11,748 nucleotides of DNA from JBAXLO01 sp037134755 (GTDB taxonomy: Bacteria > Bacteroidota > Bacteroidia > Bacteroidales > JACABE01): contig JBAXLO010000149.1 of the NCBI GenBank assembly GCA_037134755.1, positions 1 through 11,748 on the forward strand, in the 5' to 3' direction. Shown here piece by piece: positions 1-7,230 of this stretch. A program made the translations under genes and the position numbers. Within the stretch, counting starts at the first letter, position 1; the number at the start of each line of letters is the position of its first letter. The notes under the pieces are model-generated. The model was not told where the DNA came from and did no database searches. It saw nothing but the letters and a program-made list of their open reading frames with translations.

Positions 1-161
1 TTGCCCTTCGCCCGACTTTATAAAACACTAAGTAATTATCATTAGCTCTATATCACAAAAATAATCAACAGTTTAGCATTAGCTAATAAATTAATTTTAT
101 TTTTAATGATAATAATAATGTTAAAAAGCTAACGAATCTCGATTATACTCATTTTTTGTTG

Positions 162-169
162 TATCTTTG
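162..169 (+). promoter_or_regulatory. Bacteroidota-type -7 promoter box (TATCTTTG)
   Basis: TATCTTTG matches the TAnnTTTG -7 consensus used by the primary sigma factor of Bacteroidota. It ends 26 nt before the ATG at 196, leaving a short leader. No clear TTTG/TTG -33 box lies 19-21 nt upstream, so the call rests on the -7 match and position. Confidence 0.55.
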
Positions 170-195
170 TTCTCTAATATCAAAATATTCTTATT

Positions 196-1362
196 ATGAA
201 AAAGTTTTATATCCTTTTAATTGCAATCTTTACAATGAATGTTGCTAATGCACAGTGGCAACAGACAAGTCTAAATAGTGGAAATTTCGATGCAATTGTT
301 ATTAATGATGGTAATATCTATGCAGCAGCTGATGATTTATTCTTATCAACTGATTATGGAAACAGTTGGACTTCTAAAGGGTTTCCTTATCTTCCAGGTG
401 GAATTAATACATTTGTGATAAAGGGTAATAATATTATTCTTGGGACATTCTATGGCGTCTACTTATCAACAATTAATGATAGCAATTGGACAACCGGAAA
501 TACTGGATTAGTTGGCTATCCATTATACATCAATTCGCTATTTGTAAAAGATAGTAATATTTATTTAGGTTCTTATGGTATATATATGTCAACAAACAAT
601 GGGAGCAATTGGATTGGGTTAGATACAGCTTTATTAAAATATTCTGATATTGATGCATTTGTAGTAAAAGATAGCATCATTTTTGCAGGTGTTTCAAATG
701 AAGGAGGCGTATATCTATCAACAAATAATGGAATAAGTTGGACAAATAGTAGTGCAGGGTTAAATGCTAACAGTAGTAGCATAACTTCATTAGCCATATT
801 TGGCAACTATATAATAGCAGGAACATTAAATAATGGTGTGTTTTTGTCACCAAATAATGGAAGTAGTTGGATAGCTTCCTATTTACAAAATGTTAAAGTT
901 AAAACATTATTAATATATGGAAACACAATTTTTGCCGGATGTGATGGCGATGGTGTATTAATATCAAATGATGGTTACAATTGGGCTGCCATTAATTCAG
1001 GTCTAGATTATCCATATGTTAGTTCACTTGGCATAGCTGGAGGGTACTTATTTGCAGGAACTATGTATAATGGAGTTTGGAAGCGTCCTCTTTCAGAAAT
1101 AGGAATATACGGTATTAAAGATAACTTTGTAGACAATAACATATCTATCTACCCCAATCCCACCAAAGACAATCTTACTATAGAAACCAACGCTAATCAA
1201 GAACAAAGATTAGAAATACTAAACCTTTTTGGGCAAACCGTATATACTAATAGTATTAATAAGAAAGCTGTAGTTAATACTTCCGCTTTCGCGAATGGTG
1301 TTTATATCTTAAAAATCTATTCAGATAAAGAAACAATAGTGAGGAAATTTATAAAAGAATAG
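196..1362 (+). CDS. Secreted Asp-box beta-propeller protein with T9SS type A sorting domain
   Basis: The 388-residue product starts with a Sec signal peptide (hydrophobic core at residues 4-17, likely cleavage after NANA... at Ala19, leaving Gln20). From about residue 40 to 290 there are seven repeats of the form I-[YF]-A-G-x-x-x-G-V-[YF]-L-S-T-x-x-G-x-x-W. The S-T-[DN]-x-G-x-[ST]-W core resembles the BNR/Asp-box turn of sialidases and photosystem-assembly-like propellers; the seventh repeat keeps only the first half. From about residue 315 the sequence ISIYPNPTKDN opens a T9SS type A C-terminal domain that runs to the end (YILKIYSDKETIVRKFIKE). The inferred fate is Sec export, T9SS passage across the outer membrane, and surface attachment or release. 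No catalytic residues stand out, so a binding or adhesive role is more likely than an enzyme, but the ligand is unknown. The start is set by the signal peptide and the upstream TATCTTTG box. Confidence 0.9.
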   Translation: MKKFYILLIAIFTMNVANAQWQQTSLNSGNFDAIVINDGNIYAAADDLFLSTDYGNSWTSKGFPYLPGGINTFVIKGNNIILGTFYGVYLSTINDSNWTTGNTGLVGYPLYINSLFVKDSNIYLGSYGIYMSTNNGSNWIGLDTALLKYSDIDAFVVKDSIIFAGVSNEGGVYLSTNNGISWTNSSAGLNANSSSITSLAIFGNYIIAGTLNNGVFLSPNNGSSWIASYLQNVKVKTLLIYGNTIFAGCDGDGVLISNDGYNWAAINSGLDYPYVSSLGIAGGYLFAGTMYNGVWKRPLSEIGIYGIKDNFVDNNISIYPNPTKDNLTIETNANQEQRLEILNLFGQTVYTNSINKKAVVNTSAFANGVYILKIYSDKETIVRKFIKE

Positions 1363-1364
1363 CC

Positions 1365-1382
1365 CCTCGACTCCGCTCGGGG
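1365..1382 (+). terminator. Hairpin just after the propeller gene stop; possible weak terminator or dispersed repeat
   Basis: CCTCGA and TCGGGG pair in a 6-bp stem (one G-T wobble) around a CTCCGC loop, starting 2 nt after the TAG stop. No T-run follows, so it is a poor intrinsic terminator. The GC-rich sequence contrasts with the AT-rich surroundings and looks like a short dispersed palindrome. It could still block 3' exonucleases. Confidence 0.35.
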
Positions 1383-1470
1383 ACCGTCAAATCAAGCGGT
1401 CACCAAGAGGAGGTGGGAAAGGTGAGGTTGATAGAATTACTCGGATTAAATTACTGAAATTCATTATTCC

Positions 1471-1490
1471 TACCTACCGGCAGACAGGTA
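1471..1490. repeat. Decayed short palindromic repeat (TACCTACCGGCAGACAGGTA)
   Basis: This 20-nt element has TACCT and AGGTA ends that pair, with inner mismatches. Its core, CCTACCGGCAGACAGG (1473-1488), matches CCTATCGGCAGGCAGG at 11546-11561 at 14 of 16 positions. Two copies in one window suggest a dispersed genomic palindrome. Confidence 0.6.
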
Positions 1491-1492
1491 TA

Positions 1493-1520
1493 ATTCATAA
1501 TTCATGATTCATAATTCATA
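1493..1520. repeat. Tandem heptanucleotide repeat, four ATTCAT(A/G) units
   Basis: ATTCATA, ATTCATG, ATTCATA and ATTCATA follow each other without gaps, just 3' of the palindrome at 1471-1490. The array ends 28 nt before the TACTTTTG box of the next gene, so copy number changes could move upstream sequence relative to that promoter. Confidence 0.75.
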
Positions 1521-1548
1521 ATTTTAAGTTTATACCAATTTTATTTTG

Positions 1549-1556
1549 TACTTTTG
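1549..1556 (+). promoter_or_regulatory. Bacteroidota-type -7 promoter box (TACTTTTG)
   Basis: TACTTTTG fits TAnnTTTG and ends 25 nt before the ATG at 1582, nearly the same spacing as the box ahead of the first gene. No convincing -33 element is visible. Confidence 0.55.
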
Positions 1557-1581
1557 TCAGATATTAAAATCATAAGGCAAA

Positions 1582-2571
1582 ATGCTTAACAACTTAGATA
1601 CTAGCAAACGTAATAATATTATAATAGCTATTAATTCAACTATTATATATATATTTACATTTCTTATTACATACATCATCTATCAGTTAATTACTGCAAC
1701 TGTAGCTTCAGAGTACAGAGTTGACACTGTATTTTATCTTGATAATTTAAAGTTCCTCACACCAGATAATAACTTTGAAATCTGGAATAGAGACTCTGCA
1801 ATAACTGTCTTTGGCGCAGCTCCTATAATATCATTAGTACTAGCATTTATAAGTATAATGATGTACAGACGCTTTTCAGAAGACAACAGCATCATAAAAT
1901 TATTCTTCTTATGGGGCGCTTTACATTTTATTAATAGAGTATTAGGTTCATTTATCATTGGAACTATCTTCTTCTTATATGGCTCAAATTTAATTGCCGA
2001 CTGGATGTATTTAGGAACCGAAATGAAAATAGTATTAACAGCCATAGCACTTATCGTCCAGATAATAATAGGTGCTTACACTGTATTACCTATCTTAACA
2101 TCAGCCAATACCAGTTCGTTAGTAAAAGGAGAAAACCGTCGTTCGTTTATCTTTAATCAAATTTATTTACCATGGTTAATAGGCAGCGTTTCTCTTTTAA
2201 TATTCTTTTTACCAAAAGTACCTTTACAGGAAAATCTTATCAATGTAACCATGCTTATTATGTTGATTCCTCTTTACTTTAGATATCGTTCACCTCAGCT
2301 TCCGGGAGCAGAAGAAGCCCAAGAAGAAGTAGTGTATAAATTCTCGTGGAGGTTTATTATTTTCCTATTAATCTTTGTGGTTTTTTTAAAGCTTGTATTT
2401 ATCGAAGGCATTCATTTTGGTGGCAAAGATGGTAGCGATATGGATTATATCTGGGTATTTATACTTATCATTGCTATTGTTTCAGGTTTAATCTATCAAT
2501 TTATTAAAACTTCGAATGATAGAAAAAGAGAGATACGTAAGATAATGGGTAATGATGAAAGAACTTATTAG
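1582..2571 (+). CDS. Polytopic inner-membrane protein, unknown function
   Basis: I do not recognise this 329-residue protein. It is very hydrophobic, with about eight predicted membrane helices: residues 13-37, 73-94, 104-133, 147-172, 191-210, 215-233, 256-275 and 288-307. A soluble loop at 41-72 follows the first helix. A charged linker at 236-255 (QLPGAEEAQEEVVYKFSW) separates six helices from the last two, and the tail (310-329) is basic then acidic. No metal-binding HExxH, nucleotide-binding or transporter signature is evident, and there is no cleavable signal peptide. The gene has its own TACTTTTG box and is followed 106 bp later by the ABC permease on the same strand. Co-transcription with that permease is possible but not shown. 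ATG at 1582 is chosen because it follows the promoter box at normal spacing. Confidence 0.8.
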   Translation: MLNNLDTSKRNNIIIAINSTIIYIFTFLITYIIYQLITATVASEYRVDTVFYLDNLKFLTPDNNFEIWNRDSAITVFGAAPIISLVLAFISIMMYRRFSEDNSIIKLFFLWGALHFINRVLGSFIIGTIFFLYGSNLIADWMYLGTEMKIVLTAIALIVQIIIGAYTVLPILTSANTSSLVKGENRRSFIFNQIYLPWLIGSVSLLIFFLPKVPLQENLINVTMLIMLIPLYFRYRSPQLPGAEEAQEEVVYKFSWRFIIFLLIFVVFLKLVFIEGIHFGGKDGSDMDYIWVFILIIAIVSGLIYQFIKTSNDRKREIRKIMGNDERTY

Positions 2572-2641
2572 AAGTGAATACATAAAGTAACTATAGCTTA
2601 CTGTTTAAAAGTTTTATTTATGGATAAAAATGTTTCAACTC

Positions 2642-2673
2642 TAGGCACTCCAAACTCCCAACTTTAGGCACTC
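2642..2673. repeat. Two copies of TAGGCACTC, part of a dispersed short repeat
   Basis: TAGGCACTC occurs at 2642-2650 and 2665-2673. The longer string ACTTTAGGCAC (2661-2671) is an exact inverted match to GTGCCTAAAGT at 11031-11041, just at the end of the transketolase C gene. Here the repeat lies immediately before the ABC permease start codon. Confidence 0.6.
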
Positions 2674-2677
2674 TTAT

Positions 2678-3904
2678 ATGTTTTATAATAAGAAGAAATA
2701 CATAGCATCGGGTTCATTATCATCCATTGCCTGGAAACGTTTTATAAGAAATAAATTATCTTTAACTTCATTATTATTAATTGTCTTTATAACATTAACA
2801 GCAATCCTTGGATATCTTATTTCTCCTGATAGCACACCATTTGCCAATGAACAGCATTTAGAATTAACTACAAAAAAGCCCGGCTTTAGTATTAAGATGC
2901 TTAAGATAATAAGACCTGAACAAGAACAGCATTCTAATTTTATTCATAAGATGTTGTATGGCGAAAGATCCGCTTGCACAACTATCCCAATATTTAAGTA
3001 TCATTTTCGTGGTGATAAATTAGTCTATGAAACTTACTCAGGAGCCACACCTAATGATGGTGATACGATCATTATTAATCTTGCAAAAGTAATTTATCCT
3101 ATTAATAATGATATTGAGATTAAAACTTCAGGCAGTTTCATCATCTTTACAGATATAAATGGTATTAATCACAAGGAATCAATACCTGATTTACAAAAGA
3201 AAATAACAGAAGATCATTTAATAAATAAAAGATTTATTCTTGGCACCGACCGTTATGGAAGAGATGTATTAAGCCAGCTTATAATTGGTACACGTGTAAG
3301 TCTTTCCGTAGGATTTATATCTGTGTTGATATCTTTAGTGATAGGAATATTATTAGGAGCATTATCAGGCTTCTTCAAAGGCTGGCTTGATAATTTAATA
3401 GTATGGTTTATTAATGTTGTTTGGTCAATTCCCACATTATTATTAGTAATTGCCATAACATTTGCTTTAGGAAAAGGCTTCTGGCAGGTATTTATTGCAG
3501 TGGGTTTAACCATGTGGGTTGAAGTAGCTCGTGTTGTTAGAGGACAGATTCTAAGTATAAGAGAAAAGGAGTTTGTTGAGGCAGGTAGAGCCCTTGGGTT
3601 TAAAAACTCAAGGATCATTTTCCGACATATACTCCCTAATGTTATGGGTGCAGTTATCGTAATATCAGCTGCTAACTTTGCTTCAGCTATATTAATGGAA
3701 GCCGGCTTAAGTTTCCTTGGCATAGGCGTTCAGCCACCGATGCCTTCATGGGGTATGATGATTAAAGAGAATTATGGATATATCATTCTCGATGCCGCTT
3801 ATCTTGCTATTCTTCCGGGATTAGCGATAATGGTAGTCGTACTTGCCTTTATGATTATGGGTAATGGATTAAGGGATGCTCTTGATGTTAAAATCGAACA
3901 ATAA
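2678..3904 (+). CDS. Oligopeptide/dipeptide ABC transporter permease, OppC/DppC family
   Basis: The 408-residue product is a membrane permease of a peptide- or nickel-type ABC importer. An N-terminal OppC_N-like segment with one helix (about 29-48) is followed by a long extracytoplasmic region (about 49-185), then the BPD_transp_1 core. Diagnostic motifs are LGTDRYGRDV (188-197), the EAA loop E-A-G-x-x-x-G at 301-307 with H-I-L-P at 317-320, which contacts the ATPase, and SFLGIGVQPPMPSWG (345-359). Typical OppC/DppC proteins are about 300 residues, so roughly 100 are extra, nearly all between helix 1 and the core. No OppB, ATPase or binding-protein gene is in the window, so partners must be encoded elsewhere. 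Substrate cannot be told from the permease. The ATG at 2678 gives a normal basic N-terminus (YNKKKYIA) but has no obvious promoter box ahead of it. The gene converges on alkD with 7 bp between stops. Confidence 0.9.
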   Translation: MFYNKKKYIASGSLSSIAWKRFIRNKLSLTSLLLIVFITLTAILGYLISPDSTPFANEQHLELTTKKPGFSIKMLKIIRPEQEQHSNFIHKMLYGERSACTTIPIFKYHFRGDKLVYETYSGATPNDGDTIIINLAKVIYPINNDIEIKTSGSFIIFTDINGINHKESIPDLQKKITEDHLINKRFILGTDRYGRDVLSQLIIGTRVSLSVGFISVLISLVIGILLGALSGFFKGWLDNLIVWFINVVWSIPTLLLVIAITFALGKGFWQVFIAVGLTMWVEVARVVRGQILSIREKEFVEAGRALGFKNSRIIFRHILPNVMGAVIVISAANFASAILMEAGLSFLGIGVQPPMPSWGMMIKENYGYIILDAAYLAILPGLAIMVVVLAFMIMGNGLRDALDVKIEQ

Positions 3905-3911
3905 AGACAAT

Positions 3912-4625
3912 TTATTTCTCTTTTCTAAACCTTAACTTCTCTTCTTTAGTCATTTTCTCAGTTGCATATTGTATAATTAATCGTGGAGCTCTATCTTTCC
4001 ATTTCAACAAGAAACTTTCAGTAACTTCATGATTCTTTTTCCATGCTTCTCTCAGAAACCAACCAACTCCCTGATGAACTTCCCTATCTTTATCAACCAT
4101 TAATGACTCAATTATCTTGAAATAATCATTAAAATCAGTACAAGTTTTCAAACTCTTTATTAAGGTCACAGGTATTGATCTCCTTTGAAACTTATTCTCT
4201 GCTTTTAACCACTTCTTAAGGTCATTTGGAGTAATTATATTTTGACTAACAAACTTTGGTAAGATAAACATTGCTAAGGTATCAGCGTGTGCCCAATTGT
4301 CAATACCAGTTAAATACAGTTTCTCAATCTCGTGATATACTGAGATGTTAAATTGTTTATAAAAGCTATCAATTAATAAGAGTATAATGCTTATTTCTTC
4401 ATATTTGCCTTGCTTTAAGACATCAGGAGCCGCTTCTAAAACAACATTCAAATCAATATCTTTTCTTTTGGAGAGTTCTTTCACTTTAGCCCTGACCATG
4501 GGGATAGTTAGCCCCCATGCATCATAGTCTCCTTTAAAATAATTACTGTATTTTATTACATTCTCTTGATTATAATTAGCTTTGCAAAAATTATAAACAT
4601 CCTTGATCAGCTCTTCTTTATACAT
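3912..4625 (-). CDS. AlkD-like DNA alkylation repair glycosylase (HEAT-like repeats)
   Basis: This 237-residue protein matches the ALK/AlkD superfamily, which excises positively charged N3- and N7-alkylated purines without flipping the base. It is all-helical with HEAT-like repeats. Residues that line the DNA cleft in Bacillus cereus AlkD (Trp109, Asp113, Arg148, Trp187) have clear counterparts here: Trp111 and Asp115 in NWAHADTLA, Arg148/Arg149 in FQRRSIPV, and Trp189 in HQGVGWFLREAW. Full length (family about 220-240) and an intact active site suggest a working enzyme acting on chromosomal DNA in the cytoplasm. Its ATG lies 3 bp after the esterase stop codon, so it is probably translated from the esterase transcript; no separate promoter is visible. 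The functional link with the esterase is unclear. Confidence 0.9.
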   Translation of the reverse strand: MYKEELIKDVYNFCKANYNQENVIKYSNYFKGDYDAWGLTIPMVRAKVKELSKRKDIDLNVVLEAAPDVLKQGKYEEISIILLLIDSFYKQFNISVYHEIEKLYLTGIDNWAHADTLAMFILPKFVSQNIITPNDLKKWLKAENKFQRRSIPVTLIKSLKTCTDFNDYFKIIESLMVDKDREVHQGVGWFLREAWKKNHEVTESFLLKWKDRAPRLIIQYATEKMTKEEKLRFRKEK

Positions 4626-4628
4626 TTA

Positions 4629-6758
4629 TTAATCTATTTCTATCTCATCAATAAATATCCATGCCTTTTCATTAGTCCCGGGATGCCATGAAGGACAAAG
4701 TCCTACATTCTTAGCAACTACTTTAATGTATCTTGCTTTTGCATGTCCCATATCAACTTTAAACTCCTTTATAAAAGCACCTTCTTTCTTAAGATCGGTA
4801 TCATTATTTAGCGTTTTTAAAAGTTTGAAATCAATATTATTATCCGAAATAAATACATCAACATAAATTGGGGCAAATATCCATGCTCCATTATCCTGTA
4901 AAAAGCTTACGTTTACTTTATCAATAGTTTGCGATGTTCCCATATCTATTTTAGCAATCACATCATCACCTAAAAAGCCTTGCCACAAACCATCCTTAAA
5001 GTTTGTAGAACCTCTTAATCCGTCTGTCAGCGCATTTATAGTACCTTTATACTGTGGTGAGAAGTTTGTAATGTATTCCACTTTCTTTTTCCATCCATTA
5101 TGTTTCTTAAAACTAGCTGTAGTTGAATATAATGAAGCTATTTTACCATTAAATATCTTTGCCTTTAAAGTCATAGATTCCTTTACAGAGATTTTCTCTT
5201 TGTATAAAGCAGAGTTGAAGGTTGGTTCACTTCCATCTGTCGTGTAGCGTATCTGTGCATTTGCATCACTACCCGAAATCACAGCATAAATACTTTCTGT
5301 TGCTTCATCAGTTGTAAATTTAATAAATGTTGTCCTATTAAAAAAGGCCTGAATATCTGTCCTGAATGAAGTTGCAGGCAATCCTTCTTTATTAAAGAGA
5401 GTTCCCATAGTAGTGTCTGTAAATGCGTATCTAACAGCTATTGGTTTGTTGACAGCTTTAGCAGAAACCAATAATGTAGAGCCATCTATAACTGCATCGG
5501 CAGGGATAAAATTCATATCATCACCTGAAATGGTAAAGCCACTCAAATTATTATTCTTACAAATCAATCCTGAGTTAGCATAGTCGAAAGATAAACGGAT
5601 CTTATTGCCTTCTACTTTCATCTTTTTATAGATTGGCCCTGAATAAACAGTTATATCTGTTTGTTTGTAGGTCTTATTCAATGCCCATAACGATAATCTT
5701 TTACCTACATTAGCTTTATCTTTAGGATGAATATTATTTACATTACCAATATCCATCGTTACAGCCATTCCGGTATTTGCTACACTAAGTGTTTTCAACT
5801 GTGCCTCGCGTAGATATGCCGAAGTATTGTTCCCATTCTGATAATTAAAAGGTGCAATCTGAACATAATAGAATGGAAAATCTCCTATATTCCATGCATG
5901 GCGCCAACTCTTTATCATTTCTGGAAAAAGTTTAGTATAAAGGTCAGCTTCATCAATATTAGCTTCACCTTGATACCAAATAGCCCCTTTAATTGCATAA
6001 TTAATGATAGGATTTATCATTGCATTGTATAAAACCGAATGTGTTGAAGGAAATAGCTGATTGCTATTGTTTTTTGTTAGATAATATGCTAGTTCTTTAT
6101 CATTTGCAAGATAAGAATGTTCAGTCCAGGCCTCTGCAGGAGTACCTCCCCAATTAGTTGATATAAGGGCAACCGGAACTTTTAGCCTCTTGGATAATTC
6201 TCTGCCAAAGAACCATGCTACTGCACTAAAGTTCTTTAGTGTTGCCGAGTCTGCATTCATCCATTTTGATTTACAATCATCTTTTGGCTGGTCTGCCATA
6301 TCCTTTTCTACCTGACAAAGCCTTACCGTGCTATAATCGCTCTTCAATAAATCATTTAATTCTGCTTTATATAAATCCCAACCACCAAGCATATTAATGG
6401 TAAACTCCATATTCGATTGTCCTGAGCAAACCCACACTTCCCCAAGCAGAATATTCTTAAGTGTAATCTTATTTTTTCCATCTATATCTATCGTGTATGG
6501 ACCTCCTGCGTTAGTTGTTTTAATTGTTGCAATCCATTTGCCATCAGCAGTTGCTGTAGCAGATACTACTTGTCTTAGCCAACTGGTTTTAATCGTTATT
6601 TTCTCACCTGCATCGGCCCATCCCCAGAGTTTTACGTCTGTATTTTGCTGTAATATCATGTTATCGCTAAGTATCGAAGGCAATTTTACATTTGCTCTTG
6701 CGCTTATAGCGATAAAAATACTTAAAATTAAAACTGTTGATAGTAAATACTTTTTCAT
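4629..6758 (-). CDS. Sialate O-acetylesterase-like SGNH esterase with chitobiase-C-like and discoidin-like domains
   Basis: The 709-residue product has a Sec signal peptide (about residues 1-22, ending ISARA-N). The SGNH/GDSL esterase core of the sialate O-acetylesterase family follows. The nucleophile motif GQSNME puts the serine at 115; WYQGEANI (261-268) is the family's conserved block; DIGNVNNIHP (336-345) carries the catalytic histidine at 344. Family enzymes remove O-acetyl groups from sialic acids or acetylated plant polysaccharides. After about residue 480 comes a chitobiase/hexosaminidase C-terminal-like segment (QIRYTTDGSEPTF near 510-525). A discoidin/F5-8C-like carbohydrate-binding domain with YIKVVAKN near the end follows. 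There is no T9SS tail and no lipobox, so a soluble periplasmic location is inferred. No glycoside hydrolase or SusC/D genes are nearby, so the glycan is unknown. The start is supported by the signal peptide and a TACTTTTG box 23 nt upstream. Confidence 0.9.
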   Translation of the reverse strand: MKKYLLSTVLILSIFIAISARANVKLPSILSDNMILQQNTDVKLWGWADAGEKITIKTSWLRQVVSATATADGKWIATIKTTNAGGPYTIDIDGKNKITLKNILLGEVWVCSGQSNMEFTINMLGGWDLYKAELNDLLKSDYSTVRLCQVEKDMADQPKDDCKSKWMNADSATLKNFSAVAWFFGRELSKRLKVPVALISTNWGGTPAEAWTEHSYLANDKELAYYLTKNNSNQLFPSTHSVLYNAMINPIINYAIKGAIWYQGEANIDEADLYTKLFPEMIKSWRHAWNIGDFPFYYVQIAPFNYQNGNNTSAYLREAQLKTLSVANTGMAVTMDIGNVNNIHPKDKANVGKRLSLWALNKTYKQTDITVYSGPIYKKMKVEGNKIRLSFDYANSGLICKNNNLSGFTISGDDMNFIPADAVIDGSTLLVSAKAVNKPIAVRYAFTDTTMGTLFNKEGLPATSFRTDIQAFFNRTTFIKFTTDEATESIYAVISGSDANAQIRYTTDGSEPTFNSALYKEKISVKESMTLKAKIFNGKIASLYSTTASFKKHNGWKKKVEYITNFSPQYKGTINALTDGLRGSTNFKDGLWQGFLGDDVIAKIDMGTSQTIDKVNVSFLQDNGAWIFAPIYVDVFISDNNIDFKLLKTLNNDTDLKKEGAFIKEFKVDMGHAKARYIKVVAKNVGLCPSWHPGTNEKAWIFIDEIEID

Positions 6759-6780
6759 TTGATTATTAATATTAATGTTA

Positions 6781-6788
6781 CAAAAGTA
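6781..6788 (-). promoter_or_regulatory. Bacteroidota-type -7 promoter box for the esterase-alkD unit
   Basis: On the minus strand this reads TACTTTTG, fitting TAnnTTTG, and lies 22 nt upstream of the esterase ATG (6758-6756). No clear -33 box is present at the expected distance. Confidence 0.55.
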
Positions 6789-6946
6789 TAAATAAAATGA
6801 ATACCATTTTGATTTAAATGAAAGTATTTTTAAATTAATTGCAGCTCTTCATAATTATATTACGTATGAATATTAATAAAATGATTCTAAATTAACTTAG
6901 CCAACATGCTGTTATAATGTAATTTTACAAGGGTTTAAGAACGCTG

Positions 6947-7154
6947 CGGATGGTTTTACATAGTAGCGGATGCCTGTCAGAACTTTCCGATTGGGTTTTA
7001 TGACTTTCCGAATCTATTTTATTTAATTGCGAATGCATAAAATTAAAAACGAATAGGGTAAAACATAAAACGAATAGGTAATAATAACTTTCCGTATATA
7101 TAAAATGACTTTCGGAAAGCATATAAGTAAAACGAATAGGGTAAAAACACTTTG
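6947..7154. repeat. Degenerate tandem array, about ten units of 20-22 nt anchored on CGNAT
   Basis: A CG-starting anchor recurs at 6947, 6967, 6988, 7009, 7030, 7050, 7071, 7093, 7113 and 7133, spacings of 20, 21, 21, 21, 20, 21, 22, 20 and 20 nt. Most anchors read CGGAT, CGAAT, CGATT or CGTAT. Four are preceded by a variant of ACTTT(C), and CGAATAGGGTAAAA is exact at 7050 and 7133, with a partial copy at 7071. Between anchors the sequence is A/T-rich and poorly conserved. Period, not sequence, is what is preserved. It is not a CRISPR: repeats are too short and degenerate. Confidence 0.7.
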
Positions 7155-7180
7155 CAATTGCAAAAAGCATTTTTAAAATA

Positions 7181-7218
7181 AAAAAGGTTTGCAATCACAT
7201 TGATCAACAAACCTTTTT
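7181..7218 (-). terminator. Intrinsic terminator of ssrA (tmRNA)
   Basis: AAAAAGGTTTG (7181-7191) and CAAACCTTTTT (7208-7218) form a perfect 11-bp stem around a 16-nt loop. On the minus strand the descending arm ends in CCTTTTT followed by more T/A, giving a U-rich tail. It begins 13 nt past the 3' end of the mature tmRNA. The A-run on the other flank means it could also act on plus-strand transcripts. Confidence 0.8.
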
Positions 7219-7230
7219 AGCTTAAAAAAG

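Larger units (their letters stand above)
6759..7230. other. Gene-free region between the esterase start and ssrA
   Basis: These 472 nt hold the esterase promoter box, an AT-rich stretch at about 6789-6946 in which I see no structure, the array of roughly 21-nt units at 6947-7154, and the ssrA terminator at 7181-7218. An open frame of 89 codons on the minus strand (6925-7194) crosses the array. It matches no family I know and is probably a by-product of the repeat. Confidence 0.7.

Noticed and set aside
573..806. 77-codon minus-strand frame
   Set aside because: Antisense to the propeller repeats; its own repeats (LLPLFVD) derive from them.
1734..2045. 103-codon minus-strand frame
   Set aside because: Antisense to a strongly hydrophobic membrane protein with its own promoter box and start.
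3253..3723. 156-codon minus-strand frame
   Set aside because: Antisense to the conserved permease core; composition is that of a shadow frame.
6397..6762. 121-codon plus-strand frame
   Set aside because: Antisense to the signal peptide and N-terminal domain of the esterase, which has clear family motifs.
6925..7194. 89-codon minus-strand open frame with hydrophobic start
   Set aside because: It overlaps the degenerate array and runs into the ssrA terminator, has no promoter box nearby and no recognisable domain; kept only as a remote possibility.
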